From NCBI GenBank assembly GCA_035610835.1, contig CM069448.1, positions 29,261,498 to 29,325,497 on the forward strand: a stretch of DNA of 64,000 nucleotides, read 5' to 3'. The notes below the pieces were generated by a model, which ran no database searches, was not told the origin of the DNA, and saw only the letters and a list, made by a program, of their open reading frames with translations. The translations under genes and the position numbers were made by a program. Each line of letters begins with the position of its first letter. The stretch's first letter is position 1. This document shows, one piece after another, positions 9,583 to 22,640 of this stretch. The DNA comes from Ophiura sarsii (taxonomy: Eukaryota; Echinodermata; Ophiuroidea; Amphilepidida; Ophiuridae).

Positions 9583-11860
9583 ATTCATGCCTCAAAAGCT
9601 GTTATCCTCTGCATTTGCATGAGATATTGTGTGCTATTTTTGAACTTTGCATCCAAATCTTTACAATTTGTTATTTGAGAAGGAAATGTAATTAAATTAA
9701 ATGTTATGGCCTTTTCACAAGTTTCCTTCAAAATTCGATATGCTTATAATTTATTATACAAGCTTTAAGCCTGGCCCGAGCATTTTGCTCGAGTCTGGTC
9801 TCTTTAGGACCCAAGCGTGTGTCTCTACGGACCGACCATGTAAACAAACAAACACTCAACAAATGTAGTACCGTATGCAGATTATTGAGCCACCCTGTAC
9901 TTTGTCTACCAAAGACAGAAGACAAACAAACGATTATGAACACGTCGCGGGGCACAAATCAGTAGCAAGCGGCAGGCTAGGCAGGCAATGCAGTCTCATT
10001 CATGGTATAACAGCAGAGAGCAGACGAAATTGATGAGTAACTTTACATTACGGCGTGAATATCTATCTGCGTTTTTATGAGATGACTACCAGTCCTCGAA
10101 TACTGTATTCGTCGGCATGATTCTGAGCGGCTCATTTTGGGTGGGTTTTGTCCGTATGTGTTGTGTAATGACGGACCAGTTACTGCTTTATAACGTGGTT
10201 TCATTGTGCGTCCCATATTTGGAAAAGTAAGAGTGTTGGTTAGGCGAAAGTGGGATATAATGTGTATTTGATTTCAACCTACTGCATGAAGAAAAAAGAT
10301 TGAAGAAAAAAACATTAAAAAAGAAGGCGTGGCTAAGGTATTTTGGGCTCGTTACTCTGGCACATTTCTGACCCACATTAAATTTCACGCTAAGCCATGG
10401 CGGTATTGAAATGTAGGCCCTAGGGCTATAATTATTATATGCCGTTTGATATAGCGTATGTGTTCCAGGAGTATAATTGGTGGCCAGATTGTTGTGCTTA
10501 CTACATGTTTCTGATTCACATTAGGTTTCACGCTCATAATCTCGAAGCCACCTGAAATTGCGTACACGTTCACCCACGGGTGCCGCCATTTTCGGCATTA
10601 CCATGCTAAAATGGACGGCCCTCTATATATTTTTTTGAATTGAGCGTGGTATACATATTTAAATTTGTGTCCGTTTTCAATATCCCGAAGTGCTTTGCGT
10701 CAATAGAAAAAGTATGCCGCAAATGTAAACTACTGCGCACTAAAGAAGAAGAAGAATCGCGTAAATCAGTTCCAGTCTGCAACTTGCAGACAAAAATTCA
10801 CAATGGCGATTTTCTTGTATACAATAGCCACCGTTCGGACGAAAATTGTAGCTTTACAAGTATGCCTCGACATATGGTCGTCAGCCAAAATATTTTCCTT
10901 AGAGTTATACTTACATTTCTGTATACGTGACAATTTCCTATCTTTTAAGGTAATTTAGTTATATACAAGCATTTATAAGTCCGGAAAATGGGCATATAAT
11001 ACGTTCATGATTTTAGTACACAATAATCTCTTACACAGCCGCTAGAGTAACACTATTACGTGTTTACGAATGTGCACCGTGAACTCCAGTTTTAGCATGT
11101 GTCAGAGATTGCCTAATGGTGACGCATGCTGGGAATTCATTTTCAGGCTCGATTTGCTGAATCGCACAAAGGAACCAGGTTTGATGTTTTCTAATCCGCG
11201 GTAACCCTATTTTTACGTCCCATATTTCCCTACGCAAAAAGAAGTAAATCGCGAAGTGCATGGAATGAAATTGTGGTTTGTGTTCGGTTGTTTTCCCCTA
11301 ATTTATTATTATGTCGTTAATGCTTTTCCTTTCATTCCGTTTCACTGGCATTATGTTGGTGTTTGGAGTCATTTCTACACTTTAATTAATAACTTGCTTT
11401 AGTTGAATAACGCGGATAGTTATAGTAAAGTTATAGTTCAAGGAAATCGGCTATGCGTATATCGATCCATTGGCGTGGTGAATTCATGATCAAGATTTTC
11501 GATATTGCGGTGATGTGCCTATGCGTTGAAAATTGGCCGCACGAAACAATAAATATAAGAGAAACTTGTGCATAATATACATTCATTTTTAGAACAGGGC
11601 ACCAAACATTTCGTTTATAATATCACATCGTACTACACAAGCCGTATTTGTCTTTGGTCATTTAAGGTTCACAAAATGGACGCCGGTATTTTACACGCTA
11701 CACTAGCGGCGTGACCAGGTTAAAGGCTTAGCAACAAACCCCGCACTAATTTTTTTTTAAATTTTACCCCTTGTGTAATCCGTTATTACTGGTATGCCCA
11801 GCTGGTATGCCTATGTCCGTATGTGCATTGTTTGGGATTATTTTTTTAAATAGAAGAAAG
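9583..11860. other. Intron sequence without supported features
   Basis: Several frames of 60-96 codons occur (for example 10640-10930 on + and 10188-10388 on -), but none matches a known family or is framed by convincing splice sites. I see no exon, RNA or complete element. Confidence 0.4.
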
Positions 11861-11864
11861 CTAA

Positions 11865-13130
11865 ATGGCTTGAAATGTGCCCTCCGATTTGCTTTTTTGG
11901 ATATTAAATCACATTTTGAGTTACAATATAATGTTTTTTATTGAACCGGTCAATCCGCGACACATTTGACTGAATAAATGACGTTCGCGTTGAAACAGCA
12001 ACGAAAAAACTCTTTTTCACAGCGTTCTAGGCTCAAAAGGCTGAATATCCTAACATGTGCCCCCAATTTGCTTTCTGGGATATTATATCACATTTTGAGT
12101 TACGTATAGTGTTTTTTTATTTATCGAAACGGTCAATCCGCGACACATTTATAGGAATAAATGACGTTCGTGTTGACACCGCAACGAAAAAACTATTTTT
12201 CACAGCGTTCTAGGCTCAAAAGGCTGAATATCCTAAAATGTGCACCCGATTTGCTTTTTTGGATATTATATCACATTTTGAGTTACGTATAATGTTTTTT
12301 TTATCGAACCAATCAATCCGTGACACATTTGACGGAATAAATGACGTTCGTGTGAAACCGCAACGAAAAAACTCTTTTTCACAGCGTTCTAGGTTCAAAA
12401 GGCTGAATATCTTAAAATGTGCCCCCCCGATTTGCTTTCTGGGATATTGTATCACATTTTGAGTTACGTATAATATTTTTTATCGAAACGGTCAATCCGC
12501 GACACAATTGATGCAATAACTTACGTTCGGATTGAAACCACAACGAAAAAACTCTTTTCACAGCGTTCTAGGTTCAAAAGGGTGAATATCCTAAAATGTG
12601 GCCCCCGATTTGCTTTTTGGGATATTATATCACATTTTGATTTACGTATAGTTTTTTTTTATCTAAACGGTCAATCCGCGACACATTTGATGGAATAAAT
12701 GACGTTCGTGTTGAAACTGCAACGAAAAAACTCTTTTTCACAGCGTTCTAGGCTCAAAAGGCTGAATATCGTAAAATGTGCCCCCCCCCCCCCCCCCCCC
12801 CGATTGGCTTTTTTTGATATTACATCACATTTGAGTTACGTATAGTGTTTTTTTATCGAAACAGTCAATCCTCGATACATTTGACGGAATAAATCACGTT
12901 CGTGTTGAAACCGCAACGATAAAACTCTTTTTCACAGCGTTCTAGGCTCAAAAGGCTGAATATCCTAAAATATGCCACCCCCCCCCCCCCCCCCCCCCCC
13001 CCGATTTGCTTTTTGCGATATTATATCACATTTTGAGTTACGTATAATGTTTTTTTATCGAACCGGTCAATCCGCGACACATTAGATGGAATAAATGATG
13101 TGCGCGTTGAACTGTTGAAACCGCAACAAA
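11865..13130 (+). repeat. Satellite-like array, unit about 180 bp, seven copies
   Basis: Successive units share the order GATTTGCTTTTTGGGATATT, CACATTTTGAGTTACGTATA, GGTCAATCCGCGACACATTT, AATAAATGACGTTCGTG, CGCAACGAAAAAACTC and CACAGCGTTCTAGGCTCAAA. The GATTTGC word recurs at about 11886, 12064, 12248, 12429, 12607, 12802 and 13003, a period of 178-201 bases. Length changes come mainly from a C run that expands to about 20 bases in the last two junctions. It is wholly inside the PARP intron. Confidence 0.93.
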
Positions 13131-15815
13131 AAACCCACTAAATCTGAAAGAGCATCCTAATTTTAAAAAAATATGATAACAATGATGGATTTTAGCAAGT
13201 TTTTAAACCTAAACAATTAATTAGAACCACTTAATAGTAAAATCGGGCTTGTATTAATGGCCACCGTCACATATAAATTAGCTAAACACTGAGTAAATGA
13301 ACAAAGAACATAAGAAAATGGATCTAGCAGTGATAAAAAAAATAGAAGTCCCCCCGTCCTAACTGTTGCATATCCCTTTTATCTATAATCCTTGGTTACG
13401 CAACGGCACGGGAAACTTTTCCAATATATCTGCTGCCCTCTGTTGTTGTAGATGCGCTTATAAATGGACAATTTACACGCGATCAAACAGCCCGGCGTGA
13501 TTGTGTATGACGTAAACAAAATGTGAATAATAAAATACCGTTGTGTTTTTGTGTGATTTCTTCTTTAATCTTGGGAGATCAGGTTTTTTTCAACAGTAAT
13601 TTGGGGACATAGTTAAGTTCTCTACATCAATTACAACATCTCAGCTAAACGAGGTCTTGCGATGAACTATCTTGAACCAAGCTAACTGGGAGGCTCTTCA
13701 ATTCTTGATCCAATTAACGGGTCCAGGGTCCTAGCTAAAACGGTGCAGGTCTTGCATGCATTAGGTGAATGGGGTCCTGCTCTTGACCTGTGTGGAGTCT
13801 TGAAATGAAAGGGTCTTGAACTTGACAAAACAACTCTGAAAGTAATAATAAATAATACAAATGAGCGTCACATTTTCACAATATTATTATTACGTAAGAC
13901 GGTTGGTACGTGCATGTATGAAACAAACATTGCGATATGATTACCATGACACTCATTATCAATGAAGACCAAAACGGGTAATTTCCACAGTCAAACACTC
14001 TTATGTGTCCAATTACAAACTTTTTTTGCTATACTCTATTTGGCTTCCTCGCGCGTGTGCTGCAATTAGTAGAATTATCATCGCAGTTCAACACTGTCTC
14101 GTAATGGCCAAATAGACTATAGCTTAACCTTATTCCATTAATCCATTCAATTACATTGAACGTCAACAGACACAAACTGGTTGCCTCCAATATGCAAGTG
14201 TTGGTCTTTGCCAATGATCACATTTGTTGTTTTCAATGCAAACGCATGACGCAAAATGTTGCTCAAATCGTCCGTAATTTTCGCCATTTCCACATACATA
14301 CAAAATACCAAGACATTTCCCTATTTATTGCTTACATTTGTAACGTAACTCAAGGGAAGGAGGGGTTCCAAGATGTTGACAACCCCTAACTGATACCATT
14401 TCCGTACACCAGTTAAATGAGCGTGAATAATACTACGCTCAATATTACAGTGACTCCGCTAAACTATACATTCGTATTCAACAGCACAGGATTACCCCAC
14501 GTTTGTCCTGTTTATGCGCGTGAAACCTCCGATTACTGCCCTCCTTTTACCAATAACCCCTCTCCTAAATACAGCTAATATCTAACTAAAACAATATTAG
14601 CTGCCTGCTACTGCACCCATTCAATTTGTCACAACAACAATAAAAACCACTTTTTAGTAAACATGAGTACAAACTATCAAACTATACATTATAACAACAC
14701 ATCGCTAACAAAGCGACAGTCATCGAATCTTGTTTCCCTGAGATCCTAAAGAACAAACCACAAACCATGTCTACCATAACCGCTCAACCAAAAAACATGC
14801 AACCCGATAACCGAAAAACCCGCGACCGCGAAACCCCGAGAACCGCTCTAGTTTCTTCTTGAATTTGAACGTAAAGAAATTGACAGAGCCTCATTACCGT
14901 GTTCAGTGTTACACCCCCTTCTTGAACACAGGACAAAAAACTTGTTAGATATGATTCCTTAGAGGGTACTTGTAACAACGGTAGCAAAGACAGCAACTTT
15001 TGCCTGTACGGGGGGGCCCCAGACAGTAATTACTATAACAAAATGTCAACATTAGAAATTATAGTAATACAAGACATTATTATGATTCTCGTCGAGGGAA
15101 TGAAATGAGCTGTCTCGTTTTAAGACTTAAACTGCGAAACCATTTTTAAATGTCGTTCACCAGCAATTCTTTTGTCAGTGGTTTTTCCGCCGAAACCGGT
15201 CTATATTCGAATTGGTGACTGTGGGAGGGCGCATTTGGGCGGTATATTGTGCGTGCTACATTGACAACAATAGGGTTAAACTGCAAAAATAACATTCGTT
15301 TTCCTTGTATTAATGGAATATAAATAAGTACAATGTATACGATACCTGAAAAGATGAAGCTGTTGGTCTGTGAGTCATGATTTGAAAGTTTCATGTTCAT
15401 ATAGGGAAATTGAGCGGATTGTCAAGACGCGAAGTGGGTGTTTTGTTTGACACCGATTCGTTTCACAAGTTCACTCGAGCTATTCATAATGAGATGTACT
15501 ATACATTTACTTCATTAGCATATCATATGCATATGAAGCAGCTAATGGTTCCATTGACGGATATGGGTGGATTTCTGGAAAATTCCATTATAATGAAGGG
15601 TTGAGAGCAAAAGCTGTGCCGATTCAGTCGATATTATAATTAAACTATCTATCTATCGATTATCGATGTCAGTGGGTTTTTCTTAAGTGTCTATACAGGG
15701 GGATAAAATAATGTATTGTTATACAGGGTGGTAGAATGAAGACCTTTTCAAGTAGAAAAGAGAAAGAAATGTGTTTTATGGAGAAAAAAATAACAGTCCA
15801 ATGAAAATGTTTACA
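13131..15815. other. Intron sequence without supported features
   Basis: Open frames here are short and show no family signature. No RNA gene or clear mobile element was recognised. Confidence 0.4.
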
Positions 15816-15821
15816 AATGGG

Positions 15822-16024
15822 TTCGTTACGTTACGTTACTTTACGTTACTTTATGTTACGTTTGTTTACCTTAGGTTACTTTACGTTACGTTACTTAACG
15901 TAACTTTACGTTACATTACTTTACGTTACGTTACTTGACGTTACTTTAAGTTACGTTACTTCGGGTTACGTTAGGTTACTTTACGTTTCGTTAGGTCGTT
16001 ACGTTACGTTACGTTACATTACTT
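15822..16024 (+). repeat. Degenerate GTTAC/TTACG minisatellite
   Basis: About 200 bases built from GTTACGTTACTTTAC-type words with 5- and 10-base periodicity. A few TTAGGTTAC variants occur, but the array is not the metazoan telomere repeat TTAGGG. Confidence 0.9.
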
Positions 16025-16825
16025 TACTTTCACACACATTTATTTGGGCTGGGGGTGGGGGGGGGGCGGTAAAAAGAAGGCTTCACACATGCCAAGACAA
16101 ATTTATTTTTACACCTTAACACCTTTAATATTTCTCTTGAATAATTTCAAAAACCATACTCCCAACCCCATAGAAACAGAAATCTTGGTTTGTTTAAAGC
16201 TGAGGCGATGTCTTTATTTTAAAGCATTTGTCGTTTCTAGTAGGCCTATCATCTGTTTGGCGAATATGGTGGTTACAGCCGATTATTTCAAAAGCCGGGT
16301 TTAGTAATGGAAATCCAGTATACTTATAAGTGTAATAAAATACACTCATACACTCTTAGTGGTTACGATCCAATCAGAGAGCAGGAAATTAAAATAGGCG
16401 GAATGCATTGCAAATGTCTAATTGCACTTCGCGTACGTGTCTTTCATGTGCAAACTGCGGAGTGCAATTATACATTTTCAATGCGCGAACTGCGCGATTT
16501 ATTCTGATTCGTTTTTTACAGCGTTCGCCGATTGCAGTGGGTATAATTATGCTTGTTTATAATATGTTTTTATTCATTTTAAATTTATTTCAAAGAAAGT
16601 AAAAAGTTGTGATTAGTATCGTTTGTGAATTATAAGTCAATACATGTACATGCGAATCTTTCTAGAGAAAGAAAAATCAATGCACTGGTGTACTTTGCTC
16701 ACATCAACACCAGCGCGCGTTCATTTACTTTTATCATTTCCTCAAAACGAAATACTCACATTTATTGACCTATAATTCATAAATCAGATGCAAATTTAAA
16801 CATGTGTTTATTATTTTCATTGAAG

Positions 16826-16974
16826 AAACTTTAAGCACCGTACCCAATAGTTGGGCTCCAATGACAGCAACCGAAAACCTCAAGATTGTAACACTGACCC
16901 CGGGAAGTCCAGAGTACAGCAAAGTGGAGACAACGTTTAAAGGGGGCGTCTATCAACCCAGTGCAATTGTTAAG
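16826..16974 (+). CDS. PARP14/15-like gene, first exon of the catalytic domain
   Basis: Starts after TTTCATTGAAG and ends at donor GTATTA (16975). The two leading bases AA complete the Glu codon opened by the WWE exon, and the exon then runs 49 codons in phase 0. The protein includes PNSWAPM and LTPGSPEYSKVETTF, which match the PARP14-type start of the catalytic domain (P-x-x-W-x-P-M, then an N/S-x-E-Y-x-x-V-x-x-x-F helix). The 10.76 kb intron before it is unusually long compared with the next two, owing to repeats. Confidence 0.9.
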
Positions 16975-17483
16975 GTATTAATTTAAATGCATCTCTGCTG
17001 AGCTGTTAATTGTTCTTATGGGCTTTTACCTACAACCTGTATTTCTAATAATGTACCGTCGAAATTGAGGGTACAATCTGTACTCTCAATTTACATTGCT
17101 CAGTCATGATAATTACTCGCTTTACATGTCAATGTCTTTAAAAATGTCCATACGTTATGCTCTTAACGTTATGCAATTATTTAAGGTGGTGAACGACAGG
17201 AGTCTTTGTAGAACTCGTGAGCCGTGTAAAGGTATCCGTGACAAGATGAATTTGCGTTGACAGGCGATACTTTGTCTGATCTAAAAAATAAAATTAAAAT
17301 AAAACCGTCCCCCGAAGATCAAATTGCTCTGAATTAGGTTTAAACAGATGACACTCCTCAAAACTGTGGTATGTATCATTGTATAGGCAAAGTTTGTATT
17401 TATCATGTAACTTTGGAAGCAGAAATTATTTAATCAATCCAAAGTATAAAAAGAGAAATACTTGTCAAATGTTTCTTTTTCAG

Positions 17484-17655
17484 ATTGAAAGAATTCAAAA
17501 CAAGGAAATGTACATACAGTTCACAGCTCGTAAAGATCAGATGAAGGCAAGATTGGGTAGAGATACAGAGCTCACCATGTATCATGGTACATCACAGGAT
17601 ACTGTGGACAAAATAAACAAGAGGGGATTTAACCGCAGCTTTTGTGGAAAAAATG
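17484..17655 (+). CDS. PARP14/15-like gene, second catalytic exon with the H-G-T motif
   Basis: Starts after CTTTTTCAG and ends at donor GTAACA (17656), with 57 codons plus one base. It opens with IERIQNKEMYIQF, the conserved I-x-R-I-Q-N helix, then MYHGTSQDTVDKINKRGFN. The His in HGT is the NAD-binding H of the H-Y-[E/I/L/Y] triad of ADP-ribosyltransferases. Phase is continuous on both sides (AAG before; AAT-G then CT completing Ala). Confidence 0.95.
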
Positions 17656-17689
17656 GTAACAAATATCAGATTTTTAAATTACATTTTTT

Positions 17690-17694
<5 letters not shown>

Positions 17695-17721
<27 letters not shown>
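17695..17721. repeat. TA microsatellite
   Basis: About 13 TA units in the intron 40 bases after the second catalytic exon. Confidence 0.95.
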
Positions 17722-18253
17722 GTAAAGCTGCTCACAGTCTGCTAGATATAAACCAATTTGTGTTGTTTTTTCTTTGCTAAGAGATGACTATGTTAGTAAA
17801 GGAATCATCATACTCTTATTATCTCGCACAAATAATGTCTTCCAATTCGTTAAAGCCTATTCGCAATAGGTACGCAATTATACACCTTCCCAAAATGTCA
17901 CAAAATGTTTCAAAAATGTCAAAATTATTGAATTTCATTACCATGAGAAATGCATTGAAATAAGTACAAACATGCCTAGTATTGGTTCAGTAATCCTTGA
18001 GATGGACTTTGAAAAATCGGTTTTGTATATGGTAACATTATATATAATTAATTAAGTATTATATAAGTATTCGACAATTTATGCAGTCCCACAGCGATAT
18101 TAGTCTAAACGATTTTGTGCTTACAATTTCATAAATTTCAGTTATTTTCGTGTCACGAAATTAAGTTTGTCTTACCTTATTTTACTATTTGACTTGGTTT
18201 ACAATGTAATGAAGTAATGCTAAATTGGCACTCAATTCGTTTCCATTTTGCAG

Positions 18254-18537
18254 CTGTTCATTTCGGCAAAGGAACGTATTTCGCCCGTGATTTGTCATAC
18301 TCAGCACAGGATAGCAAATATTCGCCACGAGACGCAAATGGACATAAATCCATCTATATGTGTAAGGTGTTGGTTGGAGACTGTATAAAAGGCAATAGGA
18401 CAATGATAGAACCACCTCATAAACCACATTCCACTGATATATATGATAGTACCGTAAATGATGTGAATACTTTAGATATAGTTGTGATATACCACGATGC
18501 TCAGGCATATCCTGAGTTTCTGATATCCTTTCGATAG
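18254..18537 (+). CDS. PARP14/15-like gene, terminal catalytic exon and stop
   Basis: Begins after CATTTTGCAG and ends with TAG at 18535-18537. The protein has HFGKGTYFARDLSYSAQD, carrying the triad Tyr, and SIYMCKVLVGD, the beta-strand before the donor loop. It ends YPEFLISFR, equivalent to the PARP14 end YPEYLITFR. The third triad position is therefore Leu, not Glu, which in this family means mono-ADP-ribosylation rather than chain formation. The four exons from 5842 give about 275 residues, WWE plus full catalytic domain. PARP15 lacks a WWE in human, so PARP14-like is the better label. Expected role is mono-ADP-ribosylation of proteins or nucleic acid, often in innate immunity. Confidence 0.95.
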
Positions 18538-18957
18538 TATATTTAGGATAAGTGTTAAGGTTTAGGGGCATAGACTTAGGACAATTATTAGCTCCTGGTA
18601 TGATTGCAGATTGCGAAGTGACCAGCGAATGGAGACAAGGAAAGAAGGATACTAACAGGATACACACAGCTGATCAACAGAACACATTTTCGCGGGTTGG
18701 CAAACCCTGACATATGATTGGCCCAATACCAAATATCATAACAAAAAAACCCCTCCCCTCCATATAGCAGGTAGATAAAACGACATGGCAACCCTAGTGC
18801 ATGGAGCAACTCAAGAGTCAAGAGTTATGTTTAGACATAAATACAGTGTCTTATTAGTTGGATAATCCCGAGCGTACCTCTGCGACCCTAGATAGCGAAC
18901 TGATTATTGTGGAGTACATGTATCTGTGTGAGCTCACCGTATACGCCACTGTGCGAA

Positions 18958-18963
18958 AATAAA
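18958..18963 (+). terminator. Candidate polyadenylation signal of the PARP-like gene
   Basis: The first AATAAA I see downstream of the stop codon, 420 bases after it. No direct sign of a cleavage site, so this is an inference from position. Confidence 0.35.
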
Positions 18964-19043
18964 ATTGGTGCGGACGGCGGCACACGGTGAGGACACACGA
19001 TAGGTCTTGTCCCGTCTTTTGAACACGTTCAGGGAACTTGCAG

Positions 19044-19215
19044 GTCCGTATGCACAGAACGATTTAGACCGGGTCTAACTTTAGACCCGGTCTAAGTACT
19101 GGATTTAGACTGGGTCTAAAGTTAAACCTTCGCACAAAGGAGGTTTAAAGGCCGGGTCTAAATAGGCTTAAACTCGGTCTAACTTTAGACCATGAAAATA
19201 GTAGGTTTAAGTCTG
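19044..19215 (+). repeat. GGTCCGTATGCACA-family repeat
   Basis: Starts with GGTCCGTATGCACAGAACG followed by at least four TTAGAC(C/T)GGGTCTAA-like palindromes in both orientations. The right end expected from the family (the reverse complement, TGTGCATACGGACC) is not seen, so this is a truncated copy. Confidence 0.65.
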
Positions 19216-20172
19216 GTTTAAGTAAATAAAAATGGCTGCCATGATGATACCTGAAAAAGTAGAAGATACCTACTTGTAAGTACAATTATTGACTTAAATC
19301 CCACTCTTATTAAAAAATTGTATCCAAGTTCAGATGAGTAAGTCCATAATGCATGTTAGTGTATCATAATGCTAGCATTGTATTTGTAGTCTGTTAAAAT
19401 AAGCTTATTTAATTATAATTATCATCAAAGACTGATAGTAGCCTAGGCTTATTAGACAATTATAATAGCCTGAAAATAGGCCTTAGCTTTAGTTTTATCA
19501 ATCATTTACTTATCAAAAAATTGGAACTTTTGATTATCTAGCAATTTATTAGCTTTAACGAGTACCAGATTACACTCAATCATGTTAACCCAATACAGGC
19601 CTATAGGCTAGTTAGCCTTCTATTAACGGTAAAACCGGCCTACTGTAGTCACAGTAATTTAGCGGTAAAGCCTAATAAATATATCAAAGGCTTAACATTA
19701 TTTTTTGAACATTATGCACTCTGGGTTGCCAGCTTTTCGGATAGGCATGATACCTGGCTAAGAAATGTAGGCCTCTTCGTAACGCATCTTCTAAAGAAGG
19801 GGGAGACTGCTGCATCAAAATATTTACAAGGTCAAAGGGCTGGCATTTAAGCTTCAATGACTTGAACTTCAAACCACTCAAGGACACTTTATATTGTACA
19901 CAATGTAGATCAAAAACCAAGAAAGAACACCTTTTTCGAATCTCGCGGACACTGATACATGAAATACCCCCCTTCATGATTTCGCGGTCAGAGCTGACAC
20001 TGAAAAATATAACCTTTTTCCGCGAAATTGAAAATTGAAAGCTATCATGGTTATTGGTCACCAACTTTTGTTTCAAGTTGGGGGTGTAATTGTCACATAA
20101 GTAAACTTGCATTAATTCAAATGTAAAATTTCACATTTGTAATTCTATAAATTCTAACTGCGACTATACTGA
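19216..20172. other. Intergenic sequence, nothing recognised
   Basis: One frame of 142 codons on the minus strand (19684-20112) shows no family similarity I can name. I do not call it a gene. Confidence 0.35.
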
Positions 20173-20412
20173 TAACACTATGAAAAGTAATCTCTGACAA
20201 AAGCCACTAAAATCTCAAACATTGAAGTATGAATTCAGTGGCAAATCATTGTTTTTCAAATTGTATTTTTATAAATTCTTACAAGAAATTTCAAATTCAT
20301 AATTCTATAATATTCTACATACGTTACTTGTAACACTATGAAAGGTAACCACTGACAAAAGTCACTAAAATCTCAAAGTAAAAACAGTGGCAAATCAGTG
20401 TTTTTCAATGGT
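20173..20412 (+). repeat. Direct repeat, about 80-100 bp units
   Basis: Two copies of TCTGACAAAAGCCACTAAAA / ACTGACAAAAGTCACTAAAA, followed by CAGTGGCAAATCA and TGTTTTTCAA, separated by about 160 bases. An inverted pair (TGACAAAAG...CACT and CAGTGGCAAATCA) is also visible inside each unit. Confidence 0.7.
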
Positions 20413-20454
20413 GCATCCCCAAGTCAGTTAACCCCACTTGACACCTACATTTAT

Positions 20455-20550
20455 ATAATATTGGATGGCTTTTAGGGTGATACAAGAATATTTTTATAGC
20501 GAGTGCAATATATTCTTGTATCACCCGAAAATAAGACATCCAATATTATT
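20455..20550. mobile_element. 96 bp palindromic element
   Basis: Left arm ATAATATTGGATG...GGGTGATACAAGAATAT pairs with right arm ATATTCTTGTATCACCC...CATCCAATATTAT around a loop of about 25 bases. It has no coding capacity. The microsatellite ATT directly follows. It is either a tiny MITE or a stable transcribed hairpin. Confidence 0.75.
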
Positions 20551-22309
20551 ATTATTATTATTTATATCAGGCTTTTTACCCATTCATTGAAGCCGTCTTC
20601 ACCGTCGCGTCTGTTCGTCTTGATTCGACAATGCAAAATTGTTGTATAATATCCGTAAAATAATATAGATTTATTTGTGACAAGTCTCCTCTCTCCTCTA
20701 TCTGTCTTTCCTTCTCTCTGTGTCTTCCTTATGACAATGTTACAAATCTTATACTTAATACATAAAAAAAATAGGATCCTTTTACTGGCCGGCAATATAT
20801 CAGGAAGATACACTAACCCAATAATGCCTAATGGTGGGGCGTTCTTTAAAAGGGGTCCGAGGTGCAGTGGACCCTGTTGTGCGTAACCGCCCAGAGCGGA
20901 GCATGTTCATATAGAGCCTCGCAGGGTTCCGTAAGCTTACACTAATCGAAGTCATATACGTCACATACTATTTAAAGTCAAGCATTTATTATAAGCGGCA
21001 ATTGTGATTGTCGCTCTGTTTAATTATAGATATCTTTAGATGTACAAGTATTAAAATAATTGGAAATCTGGTACGTACCTCAAATACGACTTAACAGGGT
21101 ATTTATTATGTTTTACCAGATAATCGGCATCAACCGCATGCCCATGTATTTTGTTCTATAATATTTAATCTCAGTTTTTAACATTAATTCCGTGGTCTAG
21201 AGTTCTGTTCTGTTTCTAGAACTTGGTTGGTTATCTTCACGGATTGTTGCTAGATAAGTCTGTCCGAAGGATCCATCCCAGTAAAATGTAATGCAAAAGG
21301 ATAGGAGCAGTATTGGAAAAGCTTGGTACGGAACCAAAAAAAGGTGGCAATGGTTCGCTCAAAATATAAAGCACGTTCAAAAACAAATCTCCAAAGGGCG
21401 AGGTCTGTACACTGAAGACATCAGAAGCGTTGGTCCGTTTCTCCCAACAAAAATTATGGTTGAAGTCAGTACCCCCAAGTACAATGTCAAGACTGTTGAA
21501 TACATTATGTCCTTGCTATCACAACAAAATCACATTCATTTTGTGTGCAACAGCATCCCGGCTTATACAAGTTATTATTCTTGCGCCATGTATATCAAGT
21601 CAAACCATGATGTCTGCAGAAACCTAAAACCCTGATTAATTGGAGTTCATGCTTTATAGACATGTTGAGTATGTCTCCTCAGTGATGGTAAATTGAGGAA
21701 TGATTAAATTAACCCAGCTCTACTTCCAAGAGAGACATTATACAATTCAACAGGTGATAAAATTCTACACCTGATTTTGAAATGATATAATTATATACCA
21801 TTGATACATCCACTAAATATTTGTTAGACACCCAACTATGTATTCTCTAGTCAATAGTCAAACTTAATCCATCCCGAATTTACATATCAATATACCCTCT
21901 ATAGTTGGTCGTCACCCTCCTATTGTGTCCACATTTATCCAACTCTGAGTTAACGCCTGGATGAATATCATGGTTTACATCAAATGTAAAGGATGTGGTC
22001 ACTATTTTATGAGTGTATTAAGGGAATGGTCAAAATTATAACACATAGGGTTTGAAATTATCATAAATCATTATTTAATATCAGAATAATTTATAAAATG
22101 GGTTCTAATGTGACAATTTTATACACTCCCATTACACACATTACACACATCTTCTGATCTGAATCCTGTAAAAGAAAACATAATATGTGAGTGATGGGAT
22201 GGGGGGATTTTTCGTAAAGAAATTGCACAGGTGTTTGACAGGTTGCCCAACCCCCCTAGGCCATCACAACCTATTTTCACTGTAGATGGTACTCTAATTT
22301 TGGTATTAT
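20551..22309. other. Intergenic sequence with an unassigned frame
   Basis: A frame of 114 codons on + (21291-21635) begins MQKDRSSIGKAWYG and is Lys-rich at the start. I do not recognise it, it has no visible splice partners, and it could be a decayed transposon fragment. Nothing else is supported. Confidence 0.3.
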
Positions 22310-22640
22310 GTGTGCAGCTCGAAGGACCGAAAATGGGGGCTTAGAGAACTGAGAAACACCGAATTGGGGGTCTTAGAGAACTGTTTTTGACAAAATGCTG
22401 CTAAGATAACTTATTTTTGGCCCAATTTGAGGCTATATGAAAACCATATTTTAGCCAATGTTGAGGCACGTAAGAAATGAATTTTAGCCAGGTTTGACTT
22501 GACTAAATGTGTGACTTTCGGGTTGATAGTTAAGGAACAGAAGTATGCTGAAATGGGTTTTTTTCTTCGTGGAAGTGCCGCACGAGCGTGAAAAGGGGGT
22601 CCTAAGCGCCATACATAACCATATATCCCTTTTCGGATAT
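22310..22640 (+). repeat. Diverged copy of the 'GGGGGTCTTA' dispersed repeat
   Basis: Contains CGAATTGGGGGTCTTAGAGAACTG, a long middle with ATGAGGCACG-like text, then GAAAAGGGGGTCC. This is the order found at 54600-55275 and 56235-56650. Best read as an old copy of the same repeat, uninterrupted here. Confidence 0.55.

Noticed and set aside
10640..10930. 96-codon frame with a Glu/Lys-rich middle
   Set aside because: Inside the PARP intron; no family signature, and the flanks lack clear splice sites.
15822..16024. Interstitial telomere tract
   Set aside because: Repeat words are GTTAC/TTACG; only a few TTAGG-like variants occur by mutation.
18185..18667. 160-codon minus-strand frame
   Set aside because: It is the antisense of the terminal PARP catalytic exon.
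21291..21635. 114-codon frame MQKDRSSIGKAWYG...
   Set aside because: No recognisable family, no splice partners and located between repeats. Kept only as an unassigned frame.
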